The position numbers and the translations under genes are program-made. 64,000 bases of DNA from JAUZOB01 sp963692465 (GTDB lineage: Bacteria; Bacteroidota; Bacteroidia; Bacteroidales; Prolixibacteraceae): the NCBI GenBank assembly GCA_963692465.1, contig OY829943.1, forward strand, positions 1,116,001 to 1,180,000, read 5' to 3'. The stretch's first letter is position 1, and every line of letters starts with the position of its first letter. Below the pieces are notes generated by a model. It saw only the letters and a list, made by a program, of their open reading frames with translations. It was not told the origin of the DNA and made no database searches. This document shows positions 24,641 through 34,346 of this stretch, piece after piece.

Positions 24641-25954
24641 ATGAAAGTACTGAAATTCGGAGGGACCTCTGTAGGATCCGTTGAGAACATGAACTCGGTA
24701 GTGGATATCATTGCCGACGGGGAAAGAAAAATTGTTGTTCTGTCTGCAATGTCGGGAACAACAAACACATTAGTGAAAATTTCAGAATTGCTTTACCAGA
24801 AAAAACAAAAGGAAGCAAAAGAGATAATTAAAAAGCTTGAAGACCAATATAGCACGGTCATCAAGGCTCTGTACGCTTCCGAATCATATAAACAGAAAGG
24901 GAATAAACACGTTAAGGCTATTTTTGATACAATAAAGAGCTATCTGGATGTTCAATTTGATGAAAACGGAGAAAAAACCATCCTCGCCCAGGGAGAACTC
25001 ATGTCAACCGGAATGTTCAATTTCCTTCTACAGGAAAAAGGTTATAATTCGGTGTTAATTCCGGCACTCGACTTCATGCGGATTAATGAAGAAATGATTC
25101 CCGACGAACCGGCTATTGCCAAAAACATAGCTCCTTTTATTAAAGAGAATAATCAGGCAGACTTCCTCATTACTCAAGGTTTTATTTGCAGGAATGCAAC
25201 CGGTAATATTGACAATCTTCAAAGAGGCGGAAGTGATTATACAGCTACCCTTATCGGTGCAGCCATTAATTCTAAAGTCGTTGAAATATGGACAGACATT
25301 GACGGTTTTCACAATAATGACCCACGATATGTTGAGAATACCGGAAAAATCGATCAGTTATCTTTTGCCGAGGCCGCAGAACTCGCTTATTTCGGAGCAA
25401 AAATACTTCATCCTTCTACGGTTCTCCCTTGTCGTGAGAAAAGCATTCCGGTCCGACTAAAAAACACAATGAATCCTTCCGATCCGGGGACTCTAATTGA
25501 TAGTCAACCCATGGGAAAAGGCATTAAAGCCATTGCTGCAAAAGACGGAATTACTGCCGTCAAAGTCAGATCACACCGAATGCTTATGGCATACGGTTTT
25601 CTAACCAGAATATTCGAAATATTCGAGAAATACAAAACCCCAATTGATATGATTACGACTTCCGAAATAGCAGTCTCTCTCTCAATTGACAACACCAGTT
25701 CACTCGATCAAATCGTTCCGCTACTGAAAAAAATCGGGGACGTCGAAATTGACACGGACCAAACCATCATTTGTATCGTCGGTCATAATATTATCCACGA
25801 AAAAGGTTTTGAAAAGAAAATATTCGAAGCGCTTGAAACCGTACCTATCCGTATGATTTCTTATGGTGGGAGCAACCACAACATGTCACTTCTTATTCAC
25901 ACCGACTATAAAAAGTTTGCGCTGAATGCATTAAGTAAAGAACTGTTTAATTAA
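24641..25954 (+). CDS. lysC: Aspartate kinase, monofunctional
   Basis: This 437-residue enzyme phosphorylates aspartate, the first step to lysine, threonine and methionine. The kinase domain starts with KFGGTSVGS at residues 5-13 and contains RGGSDYTATLIGAA and WTDIDGFHNNDPR. The C-terminal region from about 290 has two ACT domains that bind an amino acid effector (VKVRSHRMLMAYGFLTRIFEIFEKY is the start of the first; shown here as VKVRSHRML). No homoserine dehydrogenase domain is fused. lysA follows 77 bp later, so this copy probably serves lysine and diaminopimelate synthesis and may be lysine-sensitive. Confidence 0.94.
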   Translation: MKVLKFGGTSVGSVENMNSVVDIIADGERKIVVLSAMSGTTNTLVKISELLYQKKQKEAKEIIKKLEDQYSTVIKALYASESYKQKGNKHVKAIFDTIKSYLDVQFDENGEKTILAQGELMSTGMFNFLLQEKGYNSVLIPALDFMRINEEMIPDEPAIAKNIAPFIKENNQADFLITQGFICRNATGNIDNLQRGGSDYTATLIGAAINSKVVEIWTDIDGFHNNDPRYVENTGKIDQLSFAEAAELAYFGAKILHPSTVLPCREKSIPVRLKNTMNPSDPGTLIDSQPMGKGIKAIAAKDGITAVKVRSHRMLMAYGFLTRIFEIFEKYKTPIDMITTSEIAVSLSIDNTSSLDQIVPLLKKIGDVEIDTDQTIICIVGHNIIHEKGFEKKIFEALETVPIRMISYGGSNHNMSLLIHTDYKKFALNALSKELFN

Positions 25955-25974
25955 TCATTCACCTTAGACGGAGG

Positions 25975-26007
25975 AGAACCAAATCACAACAAAAGAGAGT
26001 TCTCCGC
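25975..26007 (+). repeat. Hairpin between lysC and lysA
   Basis: GGAGAAC (25975-25981) and GTTCTCC (26001-26007) form a perfect 7-bp stem with a 19-nt loop. There is no T-tract, so it is more likely an intercistronic RNA structure than a terminator. Confidence 0.35.
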
Positions 26008-26031
26008 TGTTCCTCTTAAAAGCAAAAAACA

Positions 26032-27192
26032 ATGATTAACAACCAATATATTGAGAAGTTTCAATCAATTGAAACTCCGTTCTATTTTTATGATTTAGAC
26101 CTTCTACGAAATACGCTCAAAGCTATTCTACATGAGAGCAGCAAATACGACTATCATGTTCATTATGCGATTAAGGCAAATGCCAACTGCGCCGTTCTTG
26201 AAACAATCAGTAGTTTCGGCTTCGGAGCAGACTGCGTAAGTGCCAACGAGATTCTGCGGGCTAAAGAGAAAGGAATTCCTTCCGGCAAAATTGCCTTTGC
26301 AGGGGTCGGAAAAACCGATCGTGAAATAAAAATAGCGTTGGAAAATAATATTTTTTCTTTTAACTGCGAAAGCATTCCCGAAATACGCGTCATCAACGAG
26401 ATTGCTGCAAAAATGGGAAAAGTTGCCCAAATCGCTATCCGAATCAATCCGAATATTGACCCAAAGACACATGAATATATCACTACCGGACTGAAAGAAA
26501 ATAAGTTCGGAATCAACCCAGAGAACTTTAATGAGGTCAAGCAAGTTCTACAAACATTATCAAACATTCATTTAACCGGACTTCATTTTCACGTCGGATC
26601 TCAGATTACAGACATTCATGTATTCGAAGAATTGAGTTTGAAAGTGAACAAAGTACGGGAATGGTTTGAAGAAAATGGATTTGAAATTGACCACATCAAT
26701 GTGGGGGGAGGACTTGGGATCAACTATCACAACCCGGATAAAGAACCTATTCCTGATTTCGCGTCCTATTTTAAGGCTTTTCACGATAATCTCCAATTAA
26801 GAGAAAGTCAGCAGGTGCATTTCGAACTGGGAAGATCAATCGTTGCCCAATGTGGAAGTCTTATTTCCAGAGTTCTTTATTTAAAAAAAGGAATGGGAAT
26901 AAAATTTCTTATTCTTGATGCCGGAATGACAGAACTAATCAGACCCGCTCTCTATAAGGCTGTTCATGCAATAACAAACCTAACCTCAACATTACCGGAA
27001 GAAAAATATGACATTGTTGGTCCGATTTGTGAATCATCCGACACCTTTGCCAAAGGAATGAAAATTGCAGGTTCCCAACGAGGCGATCTCGTTGCCATCC
27101 TTTCTGCCGGTGCCTATGGGGAGACAATGGCTTCTACATACAACATGCGGAACCTTGTGAAGTCTTACAACTCAGATCAGTTAAGAAGTTAA
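26032..27192 (+). CDS. lysA: Diaminopimelate decarboxylase
   Basis: This 386-residue PLP enzyme decarboxylates meso-diaminopimelate to lysine. The PLP-binding lysine is K48 in HYAIKANAN. HVGSQI and the glycine-rich NVGGGLGINY bind the cofactor phosphate, and GPICESSDTF contains the active-site cysteine contributed across the dimer. Length is slightly below the usual 400-420 residues but all motifs are present. The gene follows lysC on the same strand, which supports a lysine operon. The ATG at 26032 leaves the usual N-terminus (TPFYFYD) in place. Confidence 0.95.
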   Translation: MINNQYIEKFQSIETPFYFYDLDLLRNTLKAILHESSKYDYHVHYAIKANANCAVLETISSFGFGADCVSANEILRAKEKGIPSGKIAFAGVGKTDREIKIALENNIFSFNCESIPEIRVINEIAAKMGKVAQIAIRINPNIDPKTHEYITTGLKENKFGINPENFNEVKQVLQTLSNIHLTGLHFHVGSQITDIHVFEELSLKVNKVREWFEENGFEIDHINVGGGLGINYHNPDKEPIPDFASYFKAFHDNLQLRESQQVHFELGRSIVAQCGSLISRVLYLKKGMGIKFLILDAGMTELIRPALYKAVHAITNLTSTLPEEKYDIVGPICESSDTFAKGMKIAGSQRGDLVAILSAGAYGETMASTYNMRNLVKSYNSDQLRS

Positions 27193-27202
27193 ATAATTTC
27201 AG

Positions 27203-27254
27203 GAAGCGAGATTTTAAAATTCGGTTTACAGACTGAATATTAAAACCTCACTTC
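27203..27254. terminator. Long imperfect hairpin between convergent lysA and GH43 genes
   Basis: Arms of 23 nt (27203-27225 with 27232-27254) match at 19 positions around a 6-nt loop, and three of the four differences can form G-U pairs in one of the two RNAs. It fills the 68-bp gap between the two stop codons. No long T-tract is present, so its strength is uncertain. Confidence 0.55.
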
Positions 27255-27260
27255 TGCCAA

Positions 27261-28217
27261 TTAAAGATCCTGCGACAATTTCAGCAAAGCCTTATTGAAC
27301 AAAGATTCAGGTATTTTAAAAACCATACCGTGCCGCGCTCCCTTCGGAAAACTGACTTTGTCTGAGATATCTTCCCAATGAATCAAATCAGTCGAACGAA
27401 CAGCACCATACTTACCTTCCATATACTTATCAAAGTATACAATCCATGCTCCTCCAATATTAATTGCGGTTGGCCCTTCCGCCCAGTATTTTCCTGTAAT
27501 TGGTTTTGAAGGAGGACTATATGGCCCTAAAACATCAGTAGCTGTAGATAAGCGAATATTTTTTTGTGCCGGATGCCGTGTCTCATCTTTTACGAACAGG
27601 AGAATCTGACTTCCAGCATCAGCCAATGTCGCATCAATTACATTAAAGCCTTGATCATATAAAAGTTTGGTCTCGCTGAATTTTCTAAAATTTTTTGTTG
27701 TTGTATAATAAATTCGATGGTTCATTCCGTCATCACCGGTTTTATCCGTTTCAGGAAATCGACCAGGAATAGTGGTTGCCCAAAAGATAACATAGCATTT
27801 CAACTTCCTGTCATAAAAAATCTCAGGAGCCCAACAATTCTGAGCGTTCGGCTCGGCACTCATTACCGACAGAAATTTCTGTTTTGACCAATGCACCAAA
27901 TCCTTCGAATAGGCATACCCAATTCCCCGATCTTTCCAGCTAACAGTCCATACCATTCTAAAAACACGGTCAGGCCCCATGACAATACAGGGATCACGCA
28001 TCAATTTGTCCTTTGCCACAGTAGGACCAAGCAAAGACAAGTCTTGATTCAAAGCTCTCCACTTTAACCCATCGATACTGTAGGCCAAATGGAGTCCGTC
28101 CTCTCCTTCTCCTTTAAAGTAGCTAAATAGATAAATACTATCATCTTCTGCCACCTTATTCTTTCCAGATACCTCAACAGCACAAAGGATAAAAAACAGA
28201 AATATTATTCGTTTCAT
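27261..28217 (-). CDS. Glycoside hydrolase family 43-like secreted protein
   Basis: Starting at ATG 28217, the protein has 318 residues and a signal peptide (MKRIIFLFFILCAVEVSGKN). The open frame reaches 28286, but a start there would bury the signal sequence. The repeated blade pattern of a five-bladed beta-propeller is visible: LHLAYSIDGLKWRALNQ, MRDPCIVMGPDRVF, GIGYAYSKDLVHWS, NCWAPEIFYD, YWAEGPTAI and VRSTDLIHWED. In GH43 the catalytic residues are an aspartate in the first blade, a pKa-modulating aspartate and a glutamate; the RDP aspartate and WAEGP glutamate are candidates. Enzymes of this type act on arabinose- or xylose-containing glycans. It stands alone and diverges from the efflux operon. 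Confidence 0.82.
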   Translation of the reverse strand: MKRIIFLFFILCAVEVSGKNKVAEDDSIYLFSYFKGEGEDGLHLAYSIDGLKWRALNQDLSLLGPTVAKDKLMRDPCIVMGPDRVFRMVWTVSWKDRGIGYAYSKDLVHWSKQKFLSVMSAEPNAQNCWAPEIFYDRKLKCYVIFWATTIPGRFPETDKTGDDGMNHRIYYTTTKNFRKFSETKLLYDQGFNVIDATLADAGSQILLFVKDETRHPAQKNIRLSTATDVLGPYSPPSKPITGKYWAEGPTAINIGGAWIVYFDKYMEGKYGAVRSTDLIHWEDISDKVSFPKGARHGMVFKIPESLFNKALLKLSQDL

Positions 28218-28592
28218 AGTTATACGTTGTTCTACTTCATCGATTAAAAACAAAAAACAAGACACACCAAACTCTCCTTTTTTCAATCAAAAAGGGGATT
28301 ATATCCGCCTAACGCTTCTTTCAAAAAGAAGACCTCAGCAACGATAGCGTATTAAGCAAGTTAAAAAAGTGAATCAGTCGGTCGTAAAGATAATTTAAAA
28401 TGACAAAAAAGGAAAGCAACACCTGCGTACATATCAATCTATACAGCAACACATTAGAACCACCGTTCAATTCAACTATTCGTACGTCCCCGTCGGATTG
28501 GACCCTTTTTCTATCATTCAAGTTGTCTGAACTCTCGGGGAAGGTCGTTGAAATAAATATAATAGGTGTCTTTTGTGAAAAAAATATTGCCG
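28218..28592. other. Intergenic region between the divergent GH43 and tolC genes
   Basis: These 375 bp separate two divergent genes and should hold promoters for both, but I find no exact TAnnTTTG box on either strand; the nearest minus-strand match is TATCTTTA at 28385-28392. Two short open frames here (28321-28521 minus, 28400-28741 plus) lack family resemblance, and the second overlaps tolC, so I do not call them genes. Confidence 0.5.
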
Positions 28593-29942
28593 ATGAAAAG
28601 GAGAGTAATCATTTTTTTCCTGCTTACCATTATTACATGGAATGCCGGTGCTCAAGAAAAAAAGACATGGAATCTGAAACAATTAATTCAATACAGTTTC
28701 GAAAACAGTCCCATGATTCGGATCGCAAAAATGAAAATTGACGAATCAACGTTCAAGACACGGGAAACCAAAAGCAAACAACTTCCGCAAATCAGTGGAA
28801 CTGTCGGAGGACAGGCAATGTTTATAAACTTAAAGATGGATATTCCTGCAGCAATGATCAACCAAATTCCATCACAATACCTTCCGATTATTGATGCCAT
28901 CAGAGATATCGATAAATTGTACAGTTTATCCGGAGGAGTTCAACTCACACAGGTAATCTACAACCCGCAACTCCGGAATGGGATCTTAACCGCCAAATCA
29001 GCAGAAGACCTCTATCGCCTTTCCGAAACACAACAAAAAGAAGATTTGATTTATGAAATCGCATCTAATTATTATCAAATATTAGTCAACTTTTCCCAGT
29101 TAGCGGTTATCGAAAACAATTATCAAAATCTTAACCAAGCAGAGAAAAGTGCCGATTTATTATACAAAAACGATCTTGGGAAAAAGACAGATCTGAACCG
29201 CATCAAAGTAAATATTATCAATCTGGGCACCCAGAAAGAACAACTTCAAAATGCAATAAGCAAGCAGATTAATTATCTGAAAGTGCTATGCGGAATACCA
29301 GTAAATGATTCATTAGAAATTGATCGAAACGAACCAGCAAATATTCAGACAAATCCTCCGCTAAATGTAGCAACTTTCGCTCCTGAATCACGAACAGAAT
29401 ACAAATCGCTTCAGATACAAAAGAACCTTGAAGCATTAAATCAGAAGAACATTAAAGCTGGCTACCAACCCTCTCTTGCCGCCTTCGGTCAAGCCAGTTA
29501 TCAATCCTACAACACGAAATTCAGCTTCAATCAATGGAGTAACAATGAAGTCATTGGATTGAGTTTGAGTATTCCCATCTTCGATGGAGGAGAAAAACGC
29601 AGCAAGATAAGACAGTCGGATTTCAAAACGAATCAACTGGAAGAGCAAATGAAGCAAACAATCAGCCAAATGGAATCCGAATACAGAAATTCGATTAACG
29701 AAGTAAGAACCAGTTACAATGCTATTTTAGCACAGGATGCGAATAAAAAGCTTGCTACTGATATCTACGAACAGACCAACTTACAGTACAAAGAAGGAAT
29801 GTCTAATCTGACCGATTTATTAGATGCAGAAACATCTCTTCGCACCACTCAGGATGCCTATGACCAGCATGTTCTAGACTTTAAAATTGCGAATCTAAAC
29901 CTTTTAAAGGCACAGGGAAAATTAAACACGATTATCCAATAA
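28593..29942 (+). CDS. TolC-family outer membrane efflux protein
   Basis: With the ATG at 28593 the protein has 449 residues and a signal peptide (MKRRVIIFFLLTIITWNAGAQ). An upstream GTG at 28566 would add nine residues before it. The two-fold repeated helical structure of outer membrane efflux proteins is visible: TWNLKQLIQYSFENSPMI at the start, long amphipathic helices, and EGMSNLTDLLDAETSLRTTQDAY near the C-terminus. TolC trimers form the outer membrane channel of tripartite pumps. It is the first gene of an operon with a membrane fusion protein (15 bp later) and an RND pump. Confidence 0.92.
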   Translation: MKRRVIIFFLLTIITWNAGAQEKKTWNLKQLIQYSFENSPMIRIAKMKIDESTFKTRETKSKQLPQISGTVGGQAMFINLKMDIPAAMINQIPSQYLPIIDAIRDIDKLYSLSGGVQLTQVIYNPQLRNGILTAKSAEDLYRLSETQQKEDLIYEIASNYYQILVNFSQLAVIENNYQNLNQAEKSADLLYKNDLGKKTDLNRIKVNIINLGTQKEQLQNAISKQINYLKVLCGIPVNDSLEIDRNEPANIQTNPPLNVATFAPESRTEYKSLQIQKNLEALNQKNIKAGYQPSLAAFGQASYQSYNTKFSFNQWSNNEVIGLSLSIPIFDGGEKRSKIRQSDFKTNQLEEQMKQTISQMESEYRNSINEVRTSYNAILAQDANKKLATDIYEQTNLQYKEGMSNLTDLLDAETSLRTTQDAYDQHVLDFKIANLNLLKAQGKLNTIIQ

Positions 29943-29957
29943 TATCAGTAAAAAAAT

Positions 29958-31022
29958 ATGAATACCAAAAGAAAAATCATCCTCAGCTTAGTGATTATTG
30001 CAATAGTAGGAGTTATTGGAATTTTACTGGCTAATGCAAAGAAAAGTCTAACAGAAGAGGCGAACATGAGCGACATAAATGCTCGCTACATTCCGGTAAC
30101 CGCAACTCAGGTCAACAATGAAGACGTCAATGATTCCATCCTCGCAACAGGAAATCTTGAAGCAGATAAAAATTTGACATTCCTTTCGGAAACACAAGGC
30201 CGGGTTGTGAGAATATATAAAGAAACCGGAGACTTTGTCCGTAAAGGCCAAATAATCGCATCAATTGACAATGAGCTTCAAAGATCGGAAACGGTAGTAG
30301 CTCAGGCTAATTATATTCAAGAGAAAAAAGATTTGTCTCGTTATGCCAGACTGAATAAAGGAGAGGCCATCACAAAACATCAATACGAACAAGCTTCACT
30401 TGGTGTAAAAAAAGCGAAAGCCGATCTTATCACTATTCGAAAACAATTACGAAATACAACAATTATAGCTCCAATTTCAGGAACGATCTCTAATGACGAT
30501 CTCGTTATCGGAACCCTTCTGTCTCCTGGTTCTAAAATTTGTGACATAACAGATATTAGTCGGTTAAAACTTCTTGTCAAAGTAACAGAAAGTGAAGTCC
30601 TTCGATTAAATAAAGGAGAACGAGCTCTTATTAAGCTCAATGCGCTTCCAACAGCTTCTTTTTACGGAAACATCAAATCAATCGGAGTAAAAGCAGACGA
30701 TGCACTTCGTTATGATGTAGAGATCACAATTAATAAAAACCCCGGACAGAGATTAAAAGCCGGAATGTATGCAAATGCTATTTTCATTCCCAAAACACAC
30801 GGAAGAGCCATGATGCTTGATCGGAATGCCATTATCGGAAGTCTGCAAAATCCTTCAGTCTATGTCATTAAGAACAACATGGTCTATGAACGTCCCATCA
30901 TTATTGGAAGAATAATCGAGGACAAAGTTGAAGTTCTTAAAGGACTATCAGAGAGCGATCTGGTTGTTTCAAACGGACAAACAAATCTTAGTGAAGGAGC
31001 AAAAATTAAGATTATAAAATAG
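29958..31022 (+). CDS. RND efflux periplasmic adaptor (membrane fusion protein)
   Basis: This 354-residue protein links the inner membrane pump to the TolC channel. Residues 6-26 form an N-terminal membrane anchor. The biotinyl-lipoyl-like halves flank a helical hairpin: TQGRVVRIYKETGDFVRKGQIIASID and APISGTISNDDLVIGTLLSPG (key parts GDFVRKGQ and GTISNDD). The beta-barrel and membrane-proximal domains follow with VKVTESEVLRLNKGERA and VVSNGQTNLSEGAKI. Its position between TolC and the RND gene fixes its role; the exported compound is unknown. Confidence 0.93.
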   Translation: MNTKRKIILSLVIIAIVGVIGILLANAKKSLTEEANMSDINARYIPVTATQVNNEDVNDSILATGNLEADKNLTFLSETQGRVVRIYKETGDFVRKGQIIASIDNELQRSETVVAQANYIQEKKDLSRYARLNKGEAITKHQYEQASLGVKKAKADLITIRKQLRNTTIIAPISGTISNDDLVIGTLLSPGSKICDITDISRLKLLVKVTESEVLRLNKGERALIKLNALPTASFYGNIKSIGVKADDALRYDVEITINKNPGQRLKAGMYANAIFIPKTHGRAMMLDRNAIIGSLQNPSVYVIKNNMVYERPIIIGRIIEDKVEVLKGLSESDLVVSNGQTNLSEGAKIKIIK

Positions 31023-31069
31023 TCACACAAAGAAATTGACATGAACTTGAAATTCAACTATTTTAAAGC

Positions 31070-34000
31070 ATGAAAATCACTAAAACATCTATAAAAAGAC
31101 CCACTCTGGTTGTAGTGATCTTTGCCATATTAACTTTTCTTGGAATCTTTTCTTATTCCAAGATGAATTATGAGTTAATTCCAAAAATCACACCGCCAGT
31201 AGTCACTATAACAACAATCTACCCTGGTGCATCCCCTACTGAAGTAGAAAATTCAGTAACCAAAAAGATTGAAGATGCAACGGCTTCCACTGAAAAAATT
31301 GACAAAATAACATCACAATCACTTGACAATGTTTCTGTTACAATCATCGAACTGGACTATTCTGCAAATATTGATCAATCGGTCCAGGACATCCAGCGAA
31401 AAGTCAATGCCGTACAAAAAGATCTTCCCAAAGATTGCAAGGTTCCTTCCGTACAAAAAATAGATTTAAATGATTTTCCGATCATGCAAATCGGAGTAAC
31501 CTCCAATCTACCCGAAACAGAACTGTATGATATCGTAAAAAATCAAATCCGGCCTCAACTAAACCAACTACAGGGAATGGCTCAGGTAAGAATGTTAGGC
31601 GGACATGAAAGAGAAATTCAGATAAATATTAATACAAATAAACTCGAAACCTATGGCCTTTCTGTTCTTAGTGTAACCAACGCCATACAAAGCGCAAATT
31701 TGGAATTCCCTACCGGACGAATAAAGAACAATAAGAATCAGACGTCAATCCGTCTTTCCGGTAAATTCATCACCGTTGATCAAATCAAGAATTTAATTAT
31801 TTTAGAAAAAGGTAATTCTCCGGTTAGATTAAAGGATATAGCCGAAGTTATTGATACACAAAAAGAGTCGGATGTATCCATTCGGGCCGAAGGGAAAAAT
31901 TCACTCGGACTATTAATTCTTAAGCAAACAGACGCCAATGGAGTCAAATTAAGCAAAGAGGTTAACGACAAGATAAAAGATCTTGAACAACAATACAGTG
32001 CACAGCATTTACATTTCGACGTAGCGTCCGACAGTTCAACTTTTACCATGGATGCCGTACACAGCGTAATGAAAGATTTAATGCTGGCAATATTTCTGGT
32101 TGCCTTTGTCATGCTTTTCTTTCTGCACAGTGTCAGAAATTCACTCATTGTTCTTGTTTCAATTCCACTCTCGCTCATATCAACTTTTACCGTAATGTAT
32201 CTGGGAGGATTCTCCTTCAACCTGTTAACACTCCTTGGATTATCACTGGTCGTGGGAATTCTTGTTGATGATGCAATTGTTGTCATCGAAAATATCCATC
32301 GACATCTGGAACTGGGAGAATCTGCAGTCAAAGCCTCCTATAATGGAATTACAGAAATTGGGACAACAATCATTTCCATCACACTGGTTATTGTCGTTGT
32401 TTTCGTTCCAATGTCATTAACGTCAGGGTTAGTCGCTGATCTTCTGAGAGAATTTTCTTTAACCGTTGCTATTGCGACTCTCTTCAGTCTCCTTGTATCA
32501 ATCACTGTAGTTCCTCTTCTTTCCTCAAGATTTTCGAAATTAGAGAAATTAAATCCCAACAAACCAATTGGAAAATTTGTCAGCGTATTTGAGCAAGTGA
32601 TTAATCGATTTGCTGAATTTATGCAGCAAGTATTGCGCTGGGCATTTCGTCATAAAATAACGACCTTAGGAGCAGTCCTCGTTCTTTTCCTTTCCTCTTT
32701 TCTTCTCGTAGCAAAAGGATTCATTGGAAATGAATTTATGGATGCCGGCGACCGGGGTGAATTTATGATAGAACTTGAATTACCACAAGATGCCACAGCC
32801 GATCAAACCTATGAAAAGGCAAGGCAAGCAGAACAATATATCCTCAAGGTTCCGGGAGTCACCAATCTCTTCACCATGGTGGGCACCACTCTTATTTCTC
32901 AAGAAGGACAAACAATTCCGAGAAAGGCGCAAATCAACATAAAGCTTGTAAACTCAAACAAACGGAAAGAAAGCACCGACTTAATTTCCAGAAAGATAAA
33001 ATCAGCTCTCGACGAAAGACTCATCGGCTGTAAAGTGAAGGCCATGCCAGCTCAGTCTTTGCAAGCTCCTATTCAGATTATTCTCCAGGGACCCAATACG
33101 GCAGAACTGATGAAATGGGCAAAAACAATAGAAGGGAAAGTTAACAAAGTAAAAGGAGCAATCGAAACAGACCTTTCCATTGAAGAAGGAACCCCTGAAA
33201 TTCATGTCAGCGTAGACCGGGATAAAATGGCCTCTATGAAACTGGACATTGCCACTGTTGGTGCAACCCTCCAGACGGCATTCAGCGGAAATACCGACAC
33301 AAAATACAAGAACAACGGGGAAGATTACGATATTGACATAAGACTTGACCAGTTTAACCGCCAAAACATGCAAGATATCGCTCAACTCAGCGTTCCGAAT
33401 CAAGAAGAAAAATTAATCCGGATTGGACAGATTGCGTCAATTACCCGGGGAAGTGGTCCTTCCCAACTTGACCGACGCAACAGACTCCCTTCCGTAACTG
33501 TTAATTCGTATGTTTTAGGGCGTCCTTCGGGTGTTATTGGAACTGAGATCAAAGCACAAATTGCACAATTAAATATGCCTAAGGATATCACCATTGCTTA
33601 TGGAGGAGATCTTGAGAATCAAACAAAAGCCTTTTCGAGTTTGTTATCTGCCCTTGCTATCTCCATATTTATCGTCTACCTCATTATGGTTGCACTTTAT
33701 GACTCGTATGTTTATCCGTTGGTCGTTCTATTTTCAGTCCCACTGGCGTTGATCGGAGCATTACTCGCATTAGCATTGGCCAAACAAAATTTAAGCATCT
33801 TTTCTCTTTTGGGAATGATCATGCTCGTTGGATTAGTTGCTAAGAATGCTATTTTAATTGTTGATTTCACCAATCACCTTAAGACACAGGGATTAAAAAC
33901 AAAAGAGGCACTACTCGAAGCCAGCAAAGTGCGATTACGCCCGATTTTAATGACAACGCTCGCCATGGTCTTCGGAATGCTTCCTATCGCAACAGCAACG

Positions 34001-34171
34001 GGACCAGGGGCCGAATGGAAAAACGGATTAGCATGGGTTATCATCGGCGGACTTATAAGTTCTCTTTTCCTCACGCTGATTGTCGTTCCTATCATCTATT
34101 ACATTTTCGACCGAATTCTTGAAAAGTTTCATTTAACACCAAAACCAAACGAAGAGATCATGAAATTATAG
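31070..34171 (+). CDS. RND-family efflux pump permease (HAE1/AcrB type)
   Basis: This 1033-residue inner membrane proton antiporter is the pump of the tripartite system. Twelve transmembrane segments and two large periplasmic loops fit the AcrB fold. The N-terminus (IKRPTLVVVIFAILTFLGI) and the PGASPTEVE block are typical. The proton-relay pair D400-D401 lies in GILVDDAIVVIENI, which marks the hydrophobe/amphiphile group rather than CzcA-type metal pumps. The later LGMIMLVGLVAKNAILIVDF block (LVGLVAKNAILIVDF) is conserved. It follows the adaptor by 47 bp. A large-loop hairpin with T-run ends the operon. Confidence 0.94.
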   Translation: MKITKTSIKRPTLVVVIFAILTFLGIFSYSKMNYELIPKITPPVVTITTIYPGASPTEVENSVTKKIEDATASTEKIDKITSQSLDNVSVTIIELDYSANIDQSVQDIQRKVNAVQKDLPKDCKVPSVQKIDLNDFPIMQIGVTSNLPETELYDIVKNQIRPQLNQLQGMAQVRMLGGHEREIQININTNKLETYGLSVLSVTNAIQSANLEFPTGRIKNNKNQTSIRLSGKFITVDQIKNLIILEKGNSPVRLKDIAEVIDTQKESDVSIRAEGKNSLGLLILKQTDANGVKLSKEVNDKIKDLEQQYSAQHLHFDVASDSSTFTMDAVHSVMKDLMLAIFLVAFVMLFFLHSVRNSLIVLVSIPLSLISTFTVMYLGGFSFNLLTLLGLSLVVGILVDDAIVVIENIHRHLELGESAVKASYNGITEIGTTIISITLVIVVVFVPMSLTSGLVADLLREFSLTVAIATLFSLLVSITVVPLLSSRFSKLEKLNPNKPIGKFVSVFEQVINRFAEFMQQVLRWAFRHKITTLGAVLVLFLSSFLLVAKGFIGNEFMDAGDRGEFMIELELPQDATADQTYEKARQAEQYILKVPGVTNLFTMVGTTLISQEGQTIPRKAQINIKLVNSNKRKESTDLISRKIKSALDERLIGCKVKAMPAQSLQAPIQIILQGPNTAELMKWAKTIEGKVNKVKGAIETDLSIEEGTPEIHVSVDRDKMASMKLDIATVGATLQTAFSGNTDTKYKNNGEDYDIDIRLDQFNRQNMQDIAQLSVPNQEEKLIRIGQIASITRGSGPSQLDRRNRLPSVTVNSYVLGRPSGVIGTEIKAQIAQLNMPKDITIAYGGDLENQTKAFSSLLSALAISIFIVYLIMVALYDSYVYPLVVLFSVPLALIGALLALALAKQNLSIFSLLGMIMLVGLVAKNAILIVDFTNHLKTQGLKTKEALLEASKVRLRPILMTTLAMVFGMLPIATATGPGAEWKNGLAWVIIGGLISSLFLTLIVVPIIYYIFDRILEKFHLTPKPNEEIMKL

Positions 34172-34183
34172 TATAAAATCTAC

Positions 34184-34280
34184 AAACATGCAGGCATTTT
34201 TCTCAAATAGGGTCAGTCTACTTCAAATACACACTTCATTTTTCCAAATAACACACACTTCACACGCCTGCATGTTTTTT
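34184..34280 (+). terminator. Large-loop inverted repeat with T-run after the RND operon
   Basis: Perfect 12-bp arms (34184-34195 with 34266-34277) carry ACATGCAGGC and its complement around a 70-nt loop, and T residues continue to 34280. Inside the loop, CAAATACACACTTCA is nearly repeated as CAAATAACACACACTTCA. It may be the operon terminator, though a 70-nt loop is unusual for one. Confidence 0.5.
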
Positions 34281-34346
34281 CCTTTTTTAACAAAAAAAAG
34301 CAAGAATCTCCGGATATATTTCTATCTTCATTCGATTTGGTTACAA

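Noticed and set aside
28321..28521. 66-codon minus-strand open frame with hydrophobic stretch upstream of GH43
   Set aside because: It has no family resemblance, no promoter box and no conserved context. Its hydrophobicity can come from AT-rich sequence alone.
34188..34346. 53-codon upstream extension of the DUF5686 gene
   Set aside because: It is made of the inverted repeat and AC-rich loop; a proper signal peptide starts at 34347.
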